64,000 bases of DNA from the NCBI GenBank assembly GCA_910587635.1, contig CAJUNB010000012.1, positions 54,469 through 118,468 on the forward strand. The letters run 5' to 3'. Both the position numbers and the translations under genes were made by a program. The notes under the pieces were generated by a model, which worked only from the letters and a program-made list of their open reading frames with translations, was not told where the DNA came from and searched no databases. This stretch comes from an uncultured Lachnospiraceae bacterium (GTDB lineage: Bacteria > Bacillota > Clostridia > Lachnospirales > Lachnospiraceae). Positions 34,619 through 43,226 of this stretch are shown in pieces (the first letter of the stretch is position 1; each line of letters begins with the position of its first letter).

Positions 34619-34630
34619 AGGAGGTAATAT

Positions 34631-35584
34631 ATGAGTTTGGTAGCGCCCGTAAAAGACGGTAAAGTCGTAAATGTGACCGACACCGCTACGGAAGAAACAA
34701 AAAGATCCAACAGTACATTGGATAAAGAGGCGTTTCTGCAACTCCTTGTCACACAGATGAAGTATCAGGATCCTCTGGAGCCTACATCCAATACGGAATA
34801 TATTTCACAGCTGGCACAGTTTTCTGCGCTGGAAGAAATGCAAAATGTATCACGTACGATGGATATGCAGAGAGCATCTGGTCTGGTGGGGCAGGAGGTT
34901 TATATTAAAACAGTAGATCCCACTACGGGAAATACAGATTTTGTACACGGTCTTGTAGATTTTGTGTCGTTCCAGAACGGTAAAGCTTATGTGTCAGTAG
35001 GCGGTAAGACATATCCTCTGGATAATGTAGACAGTGTATACAATCCCATCTATACAGAAGCTTACGATTTGGCTTATGAGTGGACATTGGGTCTGAATAA
35101 ACTGCCGTCTCTCTCTAAACTGACGCTTGACAACAAAGACGATGTCATGAAGCTGAAAGAAATTTATGATAAGATGACAGATTACCAGAAGACATTCCTG
35201 ACACAGGAGAACATAGAGAAATTCGAGAACTATGTAAAACAGATTGAGATGCTCCAGAAGTTAAAGGATGAGCTGGATGATAAGCTGGAAGGCGGAAAAG
35301 ACCCCGATTCTTCTGATAAGGTAGAGGATCCAGATAAGACCGATACTACGGATAAACCGGATACGTCTGATAAACCAGATGCTGCAGATAAACCGGATAC
35401 ATCTGATAAACCGGATGCCACGGATAAACCGGATACGTCTGATAAAACAGATGCTACGGATAAAACAGATTCTGCAGACAAAACACAGGAGGCAGAAAAT
35501 GCAGGAGCCGGGCAGATGCCGGAAGAGACAAAAGACAGCAGTGATGAAACAGAAGTGGATGAGGCTGGCATAAGTGTCGAATAA
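34631..35584 (+). CDS. flgD: Hook capping protein FlgD with a repetitive acidic tail
   Basis: Scaffold that sits at the tip of the growing hook. The conserved N-terminal part is LDKEAFLQLLVTQMKYQDPLEP and SQLAQFSALEEMQNVS. A short Tudor/Fn3-like core follows. From about residue 217 to the end (317) there is a low-complexity tail of Asp, Lys, Thr, Ser and Pro containing about eight copies of a hexapeptide DK(P/T)Dxx (235-285). Typical FlgD proteins are 140-230 residues and lack this tail. AAAGGAGGT precedes the ATG. Confidence 0.93.
   Translation: MSLVAPVKDGKVVNVTDTATEETKRSNSTLDKEAFLQLLVTQMKYQDPLEPTSNTEYISQLAQFSALEEMQNVSRTMDMQRASGLVGQEVYIKTVDPTTGNTDFVHGLVDFVSFQNGKAYVSVGGKTYPLDNVDSVYNPIYTEAYDLAYEWTLGLNKLPSLSKLTLDNKDDVMKLKEIYDKMTDYQKTFLTQENIEKFENYVKQIEMLQKLKDELDDKLEGGKDPDSSDKVEDPDKTDTTDKPDTSDKPDAADKPDTSDKPDATDKPDTSDKTDATDKTDSADKTQEAENAGAGQMPEETKDSSDETEVDEAGISVE
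35333..35485 (+). repeat. 18-bp coding repeat in flgD
   Basis: About 8.5 tandem units of GATAAA-CC(G/A)GAT-nnn-nnn encode the hexapeptide DK(P/T)Dxx. The units differ mainly in the last two codons (TS, AA, AT, TT, SA). Such a tract can expand or shrink by slippage without changing the frame. Confidence 0.9.
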
Positions 35585-35608
35585 CCGGATCGAAAGGAGA
35601 ATATAGCA

Positions 35609-36010
35609 GTGAAGGTACAGAATAATCCATACCTTTCCGCACTGCAGATTCAAGATCAGTTCCTAAGTCAGAAGAGCAGTACCCACAAAGTACCTTTGCC
35701 GAAAGGCAGTGCTTCGTTTCAGGATATTCTGGCAGAGAAGACGGGCCGCAGTGATGGAGGACTTAAGTTTTCCAAGCATGCCGCAGGCAGACTGGCGGAC
35801 AGAAACATCAGGCTTACAGACGAACAGATGGAGCGTCTGAGCGACGGAACGCAGAAAGCTGGTGCGAAAGGAATCAGAGAGTCACTGGTGATTGTAGACC
35901 AGTTGGCATTCATCGTAAATATACCGAACCAGACGGTAGTGACAGCGATGGATCAGACAGAAGCAGATACAAATATATATACCAATATTGACGGGGCAGT
36001 TATTATGTAG
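35609..36010 (+). CDS. Flagellar operon protein (TIGR02530-type), hook assembly associated
   Basis: A 133-residue protein of the small family found between flgD and flgE in Firmicutes. The family core is visible: GLKFSKHAAGRLADRNIRLT, then GTQKAGAKGIRESLVIVDQLAFIVNIPNQTVVTAM in pieces, ending IFTNIDGA-like TNIDGAVIM. The GTG start follows AAAGGAG by 11 bases. Function is not established; the place between cap and hook genes suggests a part in hook assembly. The following 85 bases hold a 7-bp hairpin, TGTTCCT/AGGAACA (36031-36054). Confidence 0.85.
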   Translation: MKVQNNPYLSALQIQDQFLSQKSSTHKVPLPKGSASFQDILAEKTGRSDGGLKFSKHAAGRLADRNIRLTDEQMERLSDGTQKAGAKGIRESLVIVDQLAFIVNIPNQTVVTAMDQTEADTNIYTNIDGAVIM

Positions 36011-36095
36011 CCGGACCTTATGGAGGCAAATGTTCCTGAATGACAGAAGGAACAGGCACTGACCCTATTGGTAAGAAACAGGAGGTCATTTTACT

Positions 36096-38096
36096 ATGAT
36101 GAGATCAATGTTTTCTGGTGTGGCAGGTTTGAAAACACACCAGATGAAAATGGATGTAATTGGTAATAACATTGCCAATGTCAACACGACAGCTTATAAA
36201 TCCAGCTCCATTAATTTCAGCGAATTGTTATATCAGACGCAGTCTTTTGCATCCGGCCCCAACGGCACAACGGGCCGGGCCGGTGTGAATCCGAAACAGA
36301 TCGGTCTCGGTGTGCAGTCGGCAGCAATCACCAATGCTATTACTACCGGAGGTGCTACACAGAATACAGGGAACCCTTTTGATATTAAAATTAATGGAGA
36401 TGCATTCTTTGTTGTAAGCGGTGGCAGCGGTTATAATTTCACAAGAGACGGATCTTTCTATGTAGATGCTGCCGGTAATCTGGCAATGTCTGCTACCGGG
36501 TACAATGTCATGGGCTGGGGCATCGATCAGCAGACCGGTACGATCAAAAAAGATACCGTACAGGCGCTGCGTATCATGAGCACTGCCAATATGGAGTATC
36601 CGCCGGAAGCCACGACAGAAGCTTATGTGAGCGGTATCTTGGATAGGAATGAACCGGATGCCACCACAAGCGCGGGAAAGACGCTGGCGATGCGTTTCTA
36701 TGATTCTCTCGGTTACAGCTATATGGCTAAATTCTCCATTAAGGAGACTAACGTCAAAGGGGAATATACGGTAGAGCTGGCCGATATCATGAACTCTGAA
36801 GGAGAGTCTCTTGTAGATGTCTATAATGTAAACAGCATCGATGAAATTGCGGGCTTTGGCGGTACCAATTATACGACACCCACTACAGTTATGCGTGACC
36901 CTATTACGGGTGTTACCTACGATTCGGCAACAGGCACTTATACAAAGGCGCTCGGGCCGGAAGATGTGCTTTCCAACTACAGTTCTACAAAACTGAGCGG
37001 TATTACCTATACCTATCAGGCAAACCAGGGCGATGTTAAGGCGGGCGATACTGTGACAATGGACGGCAGTGGCAAGGTGTCAAAGTCCGACCTGGAGACG
37101 ACCAACGGATTGATCTTCGTCGGCGCGGACGATCCGGCCAATACACAGAATCCGAAAGAAGATTATTATCTGCTCCCGGCAAAAGATGGTAAACCAGAGA
37201 TGCGTCTGACTGCCGGAAGTTCCACAGCGGATTGGGAGGCTGCTCTTGGGATAACCGGCATTACCAGCGTAAACATGGACGATGACGGTGTGAGCTTTGA
37301 ACTGACCCAGGACTTCACGGCGGGCAGGGACGCTGCCTTCCTGAACGGTATGTTTACTTCTGAGATCAGCCAGGAGGAAGCATATGGCCTGGATCCCAAC
37401 GATACGAAGACACAGTATACGATAGAAGTTGCGGAAAACGGCAGGGCGCGTATCACGTCCCGGACGGAATATAAGGGCTATATCCTGAAATTCAATGTGG
37501 ACACCGGTAAGTTTGACAATATCGGCGGCGGCAATTCTGTTACACTGGATTTCAACGGAAGTGTCACGACGAAACTGGGAACGACAGAATCCCTGGGGAG
37601 TTTTTCCGATATCAATGTGGATTGGAGGACAGTAACCTGGTTTGATAACGGCGGGGCGTCTACGATCAGCTCCACACCGGGTACTTCGGGAGAGGACGGA
37701 AGTACCAAAGGCCTGGGCGCGGGCCGGGCGGCAGGCAAGATGTCCGGTATCTCCATCCAGAATAACGGTGAGATCTACTGTACCTATGACAACGGTATGA
37801 GCAAACTGGTGGGTCAGATCGCCGTGGCAAAATTTGCCAATGCGGCAGGTCTGGAAAAGGTGGGCGACAACCTCTATGCAGCTACGCTGAACTCCGGCGA
37901 TTTCGATGGCGTAGGCGTGGATATTACTGCAGATGGAGAAGGCAGTATGACTACCGGTGCCCTGGAAATGAGTAACGTGGACCTTTCTTCGGAATTTACC
38001 CACATGATTACGACGCAGAGAGGATTCCAGGCAAACAGCCGTATCATAACTGTATCTGATACACTTTTGGAAGAGCTTGTCAATCTGAAACGTTAA
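36096..38096 (+). CDS. flgE: Flagellar hook protein FlgE
   Basis: Subunit of the hook, the universal joint outside the cell. The N-terminal axial motif is MMRSMFSGVAGLKTHQ and VIGNNIANVNTTAYKSS; the C-terminal one is DLSSEFTHMITTQRGFQANSRI. At 666 residues it is much longer than the enterobacterial form (about 400), due to extra surface domains between about 150 and 550. This is common in Clostridia. AGGAGG stands 12 bases before the ATG. Codon use is more regular and G+C richer than in neighbours, consistent with high expression. Confidence 0.96.
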   Translation: MMRSMFSGVAGLKTHQMKMDVIGNNIANVNTTAYKSSSINFSELLYQTQSFASGPNGTTGRAGVNPKQIGLGVQSAAITNAITTGGATQNTGNPFDIKINGDAFFVVSGGSGYNFTRDGSFYVDAAGNLAMSATGYNVMGWGIDQQTGTIKKDTVQALRIMSTANMEYPPEATTEAYVSGILDRNEPDATTSAGKTLAMRFYDSLGYSYMAKFSIKETNVKGEYTVELADIMNSEGESLVDVYNVNSIDEIAGFGGTNYTTPTTVMRDPITGVTYDSATGTYTKALGPEDVLSNYSSTKLSGITYTYQANQGDVKAGDTVTMDGSGKVSKSDLETTNGLIFVGADDPANTQNPKEDYYLLPAKDGKPEMRLTAGSSTADWEAALGITGITSVNMDDDGVSFELTQDFTAGRDAAFLNGMFTSEISQEEAYGLDPNDTKTQYTIEVAENGRARITSRTEYKGYILKFNVDTGKFDNIGGGNSVTLDFNGSVTTKLGTTESLGSFSDINVDWRTVTWFDNGGASTISSTPGTSGEDGSTKGLGAGRAAGKMSGISIQNNGEIYCTYDNGMSKLVGQIAVAKFANAAGLEKVGDNLYAATLNSGDFDGVGVDITADGEGSMTTGALEMSNVDLSSEFTHMITTQRGFQANSRIITVSDTLLEELVNLKR

Positions 38097-38117
38097 GTTT
38101 AGTATTTGAAAAATAAG

Positions 38118-38178
38118 CCGCAGCAATACTGCGGTATATACGGACAGGAAGAGGGCACGGTCACATAGTTGCCCTTTT
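38118..38178 (+). promoter_or_regulatory. Two intercistronic hairpins after flgE
   Basis: CCGCAG-CAATA-CTGCGG (38118-38134) is followed by AGAGGGCA/TGCCCTTT (38150-38177, one G-T) with a TTTT end. The second looks like a weak terminator. They could stabilise the flgE message or lower expression of flbD, mot and later genes. Confidence 0.5.
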
Positions 38179-38225
38179 CCCATGCCGTAATCCGGGCGGA
38201 GTACAGTATAAAGAGGAGCGTATTT

Positions 38226-38411
38226 ATGATCGAACTCACAAAGCTAAGCGGGCAGAAAATACTGGTAAATTGTGATTTAATGGAGCTTGTGGAAGAGACG
38301 CCGGATACACTCATTACTTTTACAACGGGCAGAAAAATAATTGTAAAAGAAAGTAGACAAGAAGTGAAAAATTTAGTAAAATCGTATAGAAAGGATATTT
38401 TTGCGGACTAA
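38226..38411 (+). CDS. flbD: FlbD family protein
   Basis: Small 61-residue protein always found beside flgE/motA in Firmicutes and spirochaetes (YlzI/FlbD). The family pattern is MIELTKLSGQKILVN, then ETPDTLITFTTGRKIIVKES. The start at 38226 follows AGAGGAG; the longer open frame upstream covers the hairpins and is not coding. Work on FlbD-type proteins links them to swarming and hook/cap gene control, but the mechanism is unclear. Confidence 0.88.
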   Translation: MIELTKLSGQKILVNCDLMELVEETPDTLITFTTGRKIIVKESRQEVKNLVKSYRKDIFAD

Positions 38412-38435
38412 TGCAAAAGTAACAGGTGAGGACTC

Positions 38436-39230
38436 GTGGATATAGCATCGATAATCGGCTTGATTATGTGTTTTGGCATGGTAATATTTGGTATTGTCAG
38501 CAACGCAGGCGTAGGCGGCATTCCCCATTTCTTTGATGCGGCTTCTGCCATTATCACATTTGGCGGCGCTTTCTGTGCCATTATGGCTTCCAAAACGATG
38601 GGAGATTTTGTAGCCGGCCTAAAGAGCTTTACGCTTGTTCTCAAGACACCCTCCTTTGAAGTGACAGGTATTATTCGTAAGATTATTGACTTATCCAATG
38701 TAGCCAGAAAGGAAGGCCTTCTGTCGTTGGAAGAGGCGGCAGGCAGTCTGGAAGATGAGTTTATGAAAAAGGGCATTATGCTGATCGTAGATGGTACGGA
38801 TCCTGAGCTCGTGCGGGCGATTATGGAGACAGAGCTGGTCAGCATGGATGATCGACATAAGGGAAATATTGGATTTTGGGAAGATGTAGGTACTATGGGT
38901 CCTGCCTGGGGTATGATCGGTACGCTGGTAGGCTTGATCCTGATGTTGCAAAACATGGATGATCCTTCTTCTATCGGTCCTTCCATGGCGGTAGCTTTAA
39001 TTACTACGTTGTACGGTTCTTTGCTTGCCAACTGGATTTGCGCGCCGGTGGCGAATAAACTGAAAACGAATAACAGTATGGAGATGCAGGCAAAAGAAAT
39101 TATGATAGAAGGGCTTTTATCCATTCAGGCTGGAGAAAATCCCCGTGTCATTGAAGAAAAATTGAAGTCGTTCCTGGCGCCTAAGGACAGAGGTTCAGCA
39201 GATGATGGCGGAGGTGACACAGATGGCTAA
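38436..39230 (+). CDS. motA: Flagellar motor stator protein MotA
   Basis: Four-span membrane subunit of the ion-driven stator. Spans lie at about 4-22, 30-50, 150-172 and 182-202. Between spans 2 and 3 is the cytoplasmic loop that touches FliG. The signature AWGMIGTLVGLILMLQNMDDPSSIGPSMAVALITTLYG is present in pieces. GTG start preceded by GGTGAGG. Length 264 is normal. motB begins 8 bases before the stop. In Bacillus motAB lie elsewhere; inclusion in the operon is common in Clostridia. Confidence 0.96.
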   Translation: MDIASIIGLIMCFGMVIFGIVSNAGVGGIPHFFDAASAIITFGGAFCAIMASKTMGDFVAGLKSFTLVLKTPSFEVTGIIRKIIDLSNVARKEGLLSLEEAAGSLEDEFMKKGIMLIVDGTDPELVRAIMETELVSMDDRHKGNIGFWEDVGTMGPAWGMIGTLVGLILMLQNMDDPSSIGPSMAVALITTLYGSLLANWICAPVANKLKTNNSMEMQAKEIMIEGLLSIQAGENPRVIEEKLKSFLAPKDRGSADDGGGDTDG

Positions 39231-40032
39231 AAAGCGACAGGAAGAACCGCCGAAGGGGTCGCCGGCATGGATGGCGACTTTCAGCGATTTGATGAATCTT
39301 TTGTTGTGCTTTTTCGTTCTTTTGTTTTCCATGTCTACAGTGGATGCCCAGAAGTTTGAACTGATTGCTTCTTCGTTTTCTCAGTCGTTCAGTATTTTTA
39401 CGGCCGGTGCCACCGCCATAGGTGATGGTGTGCTGATCAGCAATGGTGTCAGCCAGTTGAATGAGCTGGATGATTATATTAACAGTATGGGAAAATCGGC
39501 CGAAGCTTCTTCGAAAGATACGGATGATCTCCAGGAGATGACGGAGCGGCTGGATGCAGAAAAACTGAAAAAATCTGAAGAACTGGCAGAGAAAATAGAA
39601 GAAGCCATGGAAGAACAGAGTCTGTCGAGAGAAGTGGATATGGAAGTGACTTCTCAGTACGTGCAGCTTTCTCTGAAAGGAGCGCTTTTATTTGATTCCG
39701 GCAGCAGCCAGTTAAGACCAGAATCCTTGCCTATCATGGATAAGGTGGGACTGATTCTGGAGCGTTATGCAGATAGTGTAATTGAAATTGAAGGCCATAC
39801 AGACAATGTGCCGATCAGCAGTGCCCGTTTTGCAGATAACAATGAGTTGAGCAGTGCCAGGGCGCTTTCCGTATTTAATTATTTTATGGATACTACTACT
39901 TTGGATCCGGCCATGCTGAAACATTCCGGCAGAGGAGAGTATGTACCGGTTGCAGATAATTCCACTCCTGAGGGAAGGGCAAAAAACAGGCGGGTGGAAA
40001 TCAAAATATATCATACATTAAGTTCGTATTAA
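39223..40032 (+). CDS. motB: Flagellar motor stator protein MotB
   Basis: Peptidoglycan-anchored stator subunit. One membrane span (about 21-41) with the ion-carrying aspartate Asp22 in TFSDLMNLLLCFFVLLF, a coiled coil (about 80-140), and a C-terminal OmpA domain (IEIEGHTDNVPIS and GRAKNRRVEI). The start at 39223 is set by GGAGGTGA six bases upstream; earlier in-frame ATGs at 39202 and 39205 lie before that site. It overlaps motA by 8 bases. Sodium or proton type cannot be decided safely from sequence. Confidence 0.96.
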   Translation: MAKKRQEEPPKGSPAWMATFSDLMNLLLCFFVLLFSMSTVDAQKFELIASSFSQSFSIFTAGATAIGDGVLISNGVSQLNELDDYINSMGKSAEASSKDTDDLQEMTERLDAEKLKKSEELAEKIEEAMEEQSLSREVDMEVTSQYVQLSLKGALLFDSGSSQLRPESLPIMDKVGLILERYADSVIEIEGHTDNVPISSARFADNNELSSARALSVFNYFMDTTTLDPAMLKHSGRGEYVPVADNSTPEGRAKNRRVEIKIYHTLSSY

Positions 40033-40048
40033 ACAGGAGGAAGATTTC

Positions 40049-40561
40049 ATGAAGAGGAATCTATTATCCATCATTATACTGGCATTACTTGTTGTCAATC
40101 TTGTATTGACTTCTATTATGATGGTTAATGTAAGCAGTGCTTCCCGGAAGACTGCAGAACTTGTAACAGATATTTCGGAGGTATTGCAGCTAGAGCTTTC
40201 TGATGGTACAATATCAAATGCGGCATCTGTACCGATGGAAGATGTAGAAGTTTATACGATAGCTGAGCAGATGACAATCCCGCTGAAAAACGGTGAGGAT
40301 GGTCAGCCTCATTACTGTCTTGTGTCCGTATCGTTTTCTATGAATACAAAGAGCGATGGCTATAAGGAATTTGGTTCGACGCTGAGCACGAAGGAAAGCC
40401 TGATTACGGCAAAGATTTATGAAATTATCGGCAGTTATACAATGGAAGAAGCACAGGCAAACAAAGAGCTTATGAGTGAGGATATTTTGAAAGAAGTGCA
40501 GGGTATGTTTGATTCAGACTTTATTTTCCAGGTCTCTTTTGGCAATATTATATTCCAATAA
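40049..40561 (+). CDS. fliL: Flagellar basal body-associated protein FliL
   Basis: Single-span membrane protein that forms a ring around the stator. The N-terminal anchor is LLSIIILALLVVNLVLTSIMMV (about 4-25), followed by a periplasmic-type domain with little conservation. Length 170 is normal. The position between motB and fliM supports the call. GGAGGAAG precedes the ATG. Confidence 0.88.
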   Translation: MKRNLLSIIILALLVVNLVLTSIMMVNVSSASRKTAELVTDISEVLQLELSDGTISNAASVPMEDVEVYTIAEQMTIPLKNGEDGQPHYCLVSVSFSMNTKSDGYKEFGSTLSTKESLITAKIYEIIGSYTMEEAQANKELMSEDILKEVQGMFDSDFIFQVSFGNIIFQ

Positions 40562-40607
40562 GCTTTCCGATAGTATATGATAGAAAGAGAACGGGAGGTG
40601 AGCCGGC

Positions 40608-41609
40608 GTGGCAGAGATTCTATCTCAGCAGGAAGAGATTTTATCTCAGGATGAAATTGACAGTATACTCTCTGATCTGGTTAATGGCAGCATGGACTCA
40701 GGGGAGATGGGAGGACGGGAAGAGAAACAGGTCAGAAATTACGATTTCAAACGGCCTGCCAAGTTTTCGAAAGAGCATCTCAGAACCCTGGAAATCATAC
40801 ATGAACATTATGCGCGATTATTATCTACCAATTTGCCGATCTATTTGAGAAAAGCAACTCAGGTTGCAGTTATCAGTTCCGAAACAGTGACGTTTTCCGA
40901 GTTTACAGGTTCTCTGGCGAATCCGGTGGTACTTGGTATCGTATCTTTTCAGCCATTGTCAGGAAACATTATAATGGAGCTTACAACGAACCTCGCTTTT
41001 GCCATCATTGACAGGATGCTGGGAGGACAGGGACTTCCGCTGGAAGGAACAAGAGATTTTTCGGAAATTGAGATGATTATAATCGAAAAACTTTTGGCGA
41101 TTGCACTTCAGCATTTACGGGATCCATGGAAGAATGTGTTGGAAGTCAATCCGGTTTTAGACCGTATTGAGACAAATCCACAGTTTGCACAGGTTATTTC
41201 TCCCAGTGACATGGTTGCTGTTATTACATTGAATATGAAAATCGGAGATGTGGAAGGTCTTATGAACATCTGCCTTCCCTACTTTACTTTGGAAAGTGTA
41301 ATGGATCGATTAAATACGAGATATTGGTATGCTACGATCAGCAATGAAAAGGACGATAACTATGAAGCATATATGGAATCTCTTCTGAAGCGGGTAGATG
41401 TGCCTGTGAAAGCTGTATTAGGTAAGAGTGCTATCTCTGTAGACGATTTTATTCATTTGCAAGTAGGGGATATTATCCGGGTAGATTCCAAGGTAAACAG
41501 CGATTTGAATATTTATGTGGGCAATATTAAGAAATTTACAGCATTACCGGGGGCAAATAATGATATTTATGCAGTACAGGTGACGTCGGTAATCAGAGAG
41601 GAGGAGTAG
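40608..41609 (+). CDS. fliM: Flagellar motor switch protein FliM
   Basis: C-ring protein that binds phosphorylated CheY through its N-terminus and sets rotation direction. The N-terminus is EILSQDEIDSILSDL, the CheY-binding segment, preceded by a second ILSQ copy. The middle CheC-like domain and the C-terminal SpoA domain (DVPVKAVLGKSAISVDDFIHLQVGDIIRVD in pieces) are intact. Length 333. GTG start with GGGAGGTGA seven bases upstream. Confidence 0.96.
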   Translation: MAEILSQQEEILSQDEIDSILSDLVNGSMDSGEMGGREEKQVRNYDFKRPAKFSKEHLRTLEIIHEHYARLLSTNLPIYLRKATQVAVISSETVTFSEFTGSLANPVVLGIVSFQPLSGNIIMELTTNLAFAIIDRMLGGQGLPLEGTRDFSEIEMIIIEKLLAIALQHLRDPWKNVLEVNPVLDRIETNPQFAQVISPSDMVAVITLNMKIGDVEGLMNICLPYFTLESVMDRLNTRYWYATISNEKDDNYEAYMESLLKRVDVPVKAVLGKSAISVDDFIHLQVGDIIRVDSKVNSDLNIYVGNIKKFTALPGANNDIYAVQVTSVIREEE

Positions 41610-41612
41610 AGC

Positions 41613-42845
41613 ATGGACGGGATCTTATCTCAAGATGAGATAAATGCCCTTCTGAAAGGTATGAATGTGGATGGTGCCAGTGACTCAGCAGCTCCTGCAG
41701 ACAGCGCTCCAGAAGGCGGAGAGGGGAATGATGATGAATCTCAGCTGAAAGCAGCGGAAAAAGATGCCATTGGTGAAATTGCGAATATCAGTATGGGTTC
41801 TTCTGCTACCAGTCTTTATTCCTTAGTGAGCAGAAAGGTAAATATTACAACACCGGAAGTTACTCTTTCGAACTGGGATACGATAATCGAAGATTATGAA
41901 AAACCTTGTGTTTTTATCCAGATTAAGTATACAAAGGGTCTGGATGGAAGTAATATTCTTATATTAAAAGAAAAAGATGTGAAAGTCATTACCGATCTGA
42001 TGATGGGGGGTGACGGGAGTAACACTAGCGGGGAACTGGGAGAGCTTCATCTGAGTGCGATATCAGAAGCGATGAATCAGATGATGGGTGCTTCGGCAAC
42101 TGCCCTTTCCGGTATGCTCGAGACGATGATAGATATCAGTCCTCCAGAAGCCAGTATGGTAGAACTGAAAGAATTTAAGAAACCGGGAGAGATTGCAAAG
42201 TTTCTGGAGGGGACGTTCTGTAAGATTTCATTTGTCATGCAGATCGGAGATCTGGTTAAGAGCACGATCATACAGTTGTACCCAATAGAATTTGCAAGAT
42301 CATTGTATAATAGATTTATTGAGAAAAAGCCGGTGGAAATGCCTGCACCGGAACCTGTCACTGTAGCAGCACCTGAAACGATGCCACCTGCACAGGATAT
42401 GTCACAGGCAAATATGGGGATGCCTCAGATGCAGATGGGAATGAATCAGATGAATATGGGGGTGCCTCAAATGAATATGGGAATGAATCAGATGAATATG
42501 GGAATGCCTCAGATGCCTCAAATGAATATGGGAATGCCTCAGATGCAGATGCCAAATGTACAGCCTGCTCAGTTCCAGAATTTCTCGGATGGATATGCGA
42601 CAGCGGATGCGCCGGAGAATATTGGCTTGATTATGGATGTGCCACTGGAGGTGACAGTAGAACTTGGAAGAACGACCAAATCCATCTCGGAAATTTTAGA
42701 TTTTGCTCCGGGTACAATTATAGAGTTGGACAGAATCGCCGGAGAACCGATCGATGTGTTGGTAAATGGAAAATTCGTAGCCAAGGGAGAAGTAGTTGTA
42801 ATTGAAGAAAGCTTTGGTATTCGTGTTACCGAAATAATAAAGTAG
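41613..42845 (+). CDS. fliY: FliY: motor switch phosphatase (CheC-like plus FliN domain)
   Basis: Gram-positive switch protein that both builds the C-ring and dephosphorylates CheY-P. An N-terminal switch peptide GILSQDEINALLKGM is followed by two CheC active-site helices (EKDAIGEIANISMG and ISEAMNQMMGASAT, each with Glu and Asn). The C-terminal FliN/SpoA domain reads VPLEVTVELGRTTKSISEIL. Between them is an unusual Met/Gln/Asn/Gly/Pro-rich linker (about 263-316). Length 410. GAGGAGGAG precedes the ATG. Confidence 0.95.
   Translation: MDGILSQDEINALLKGMNVDGASDSAAPADSAPEGGEGNDDESQLKAAEKDAIGEIANISMGSSATSLYSLVSRKVNITTPEVTLSNWDTIIEDYEKPCVFIQIKYTKGLDGSNILILKEKDVKVITDLMMGGDGSNTSGELGELHLSAISEAMNQMMGASATALSGMLETMIDISPPEASMVELKEFKKPGEIAKFLEGTFCKISFVMQIGDLVKSTIIQLYPIEFARSLYNRFIEKKPVEMPAPEPVTVAAPETMPPAQDMSQANMGMPQMQMGMNQMNMGVPQMNMGMNQMNMGMPQMPQMNMGMPQMQMPNVQPAQFQNFSDGYATADAPENIGLIMDVPLEVTVELGRTTKSISEILDFAPGTIIELDRIAGEPIDVLVNGKFVAKGEVVVIEESFGIRVTEIIK
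42400..42560 (+). repeat. Methionine-rich coding repeat in fliY
   Basis: Imperfect tandem units of about 24-33 bases encode variants of QMNMGMPQM and MGMNQMNMG. The stretch holds about 25 Met in 53 residues and no charged residues. It forms the linker between the CheC-like and FliN domains. Confidence 0.85.
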
Positions 42846-42863
42846 AACACAGGAGTGAGAGAG

Positions 42864-43226
42864 ATGGCAAAAAATATTTTAATTTGTGATGACGCAGCTT
42901 TTATGAGAATGATGATCAAAGACATTCTGACAAAGAATGGCTATACCGTTGCAGGAGAGGCTGAAAATGGTGTAAAGGCTGTGGAGAAGTACAATGAAGT
43001 AAAACCGGATCTGGTATTGATGGATATTACAATGCCGGAAATGGACGGTATTGAAGCCTTGAGAAAGATCAAAGAGCAGGATCCCTCTGCAGTAGTCGTG
43101 ATGTGTTCTGCAATGGGACAGCAGGCGATGGTTATTGAGTCGATTCAGGCGGGAGCAAAGGACTTTATTGTAAAGCCTTTCCAACCGGACAGAGTTCTGG
43201 AAGCTGTTTCCAAGGTTCTTGGTTAA
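42864..43226 (+). CDS. cheY: Chemotaxis response regulator CheY
   Basis: Single receiver domain that carries the signal from CheA to the motor switch. Acidic pocket Asp9/Asp10, phosphorylation site Asp54 in LVLMDITMPEMDG, the Thr/Ser switch residue in VVMCSAMG, and Lys in FIVKPF. Length 120. The start at 42864 follows AGGAG by 8 bases. It overlaps fliO by one base (TAATG). Its place next to fliM-fliY marks it as the motor CheY. Confidence 0.97.
   Translation: MAKNILICDDAAFMRMMIKDILTKNGYTVAGEAENGVKAVEKYNEVKPDLVLMDITMPEMDGIEALRKIKEQDPSAVVVMCSAMGQQAMVIESIQAGAKDFIVKPFQPDRVLEAVSKVLG

Noticed and set aside
35261..35653. Minus-strand frame with repeated FIRxI units
   Set aside because: Direct result of the 18-bp repeat in flgD read on the other strand.
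37080..38183. 367-codon minus-strand frame opposite flgE
   Set aside because: Shadow of the G+C richer flgE 3' half; no start site and no domain.
40546..40572. CCGATAG before fliM as a sigma-28 -10 box
   Set aside because: No TAAA-like -35 at the correct distance.
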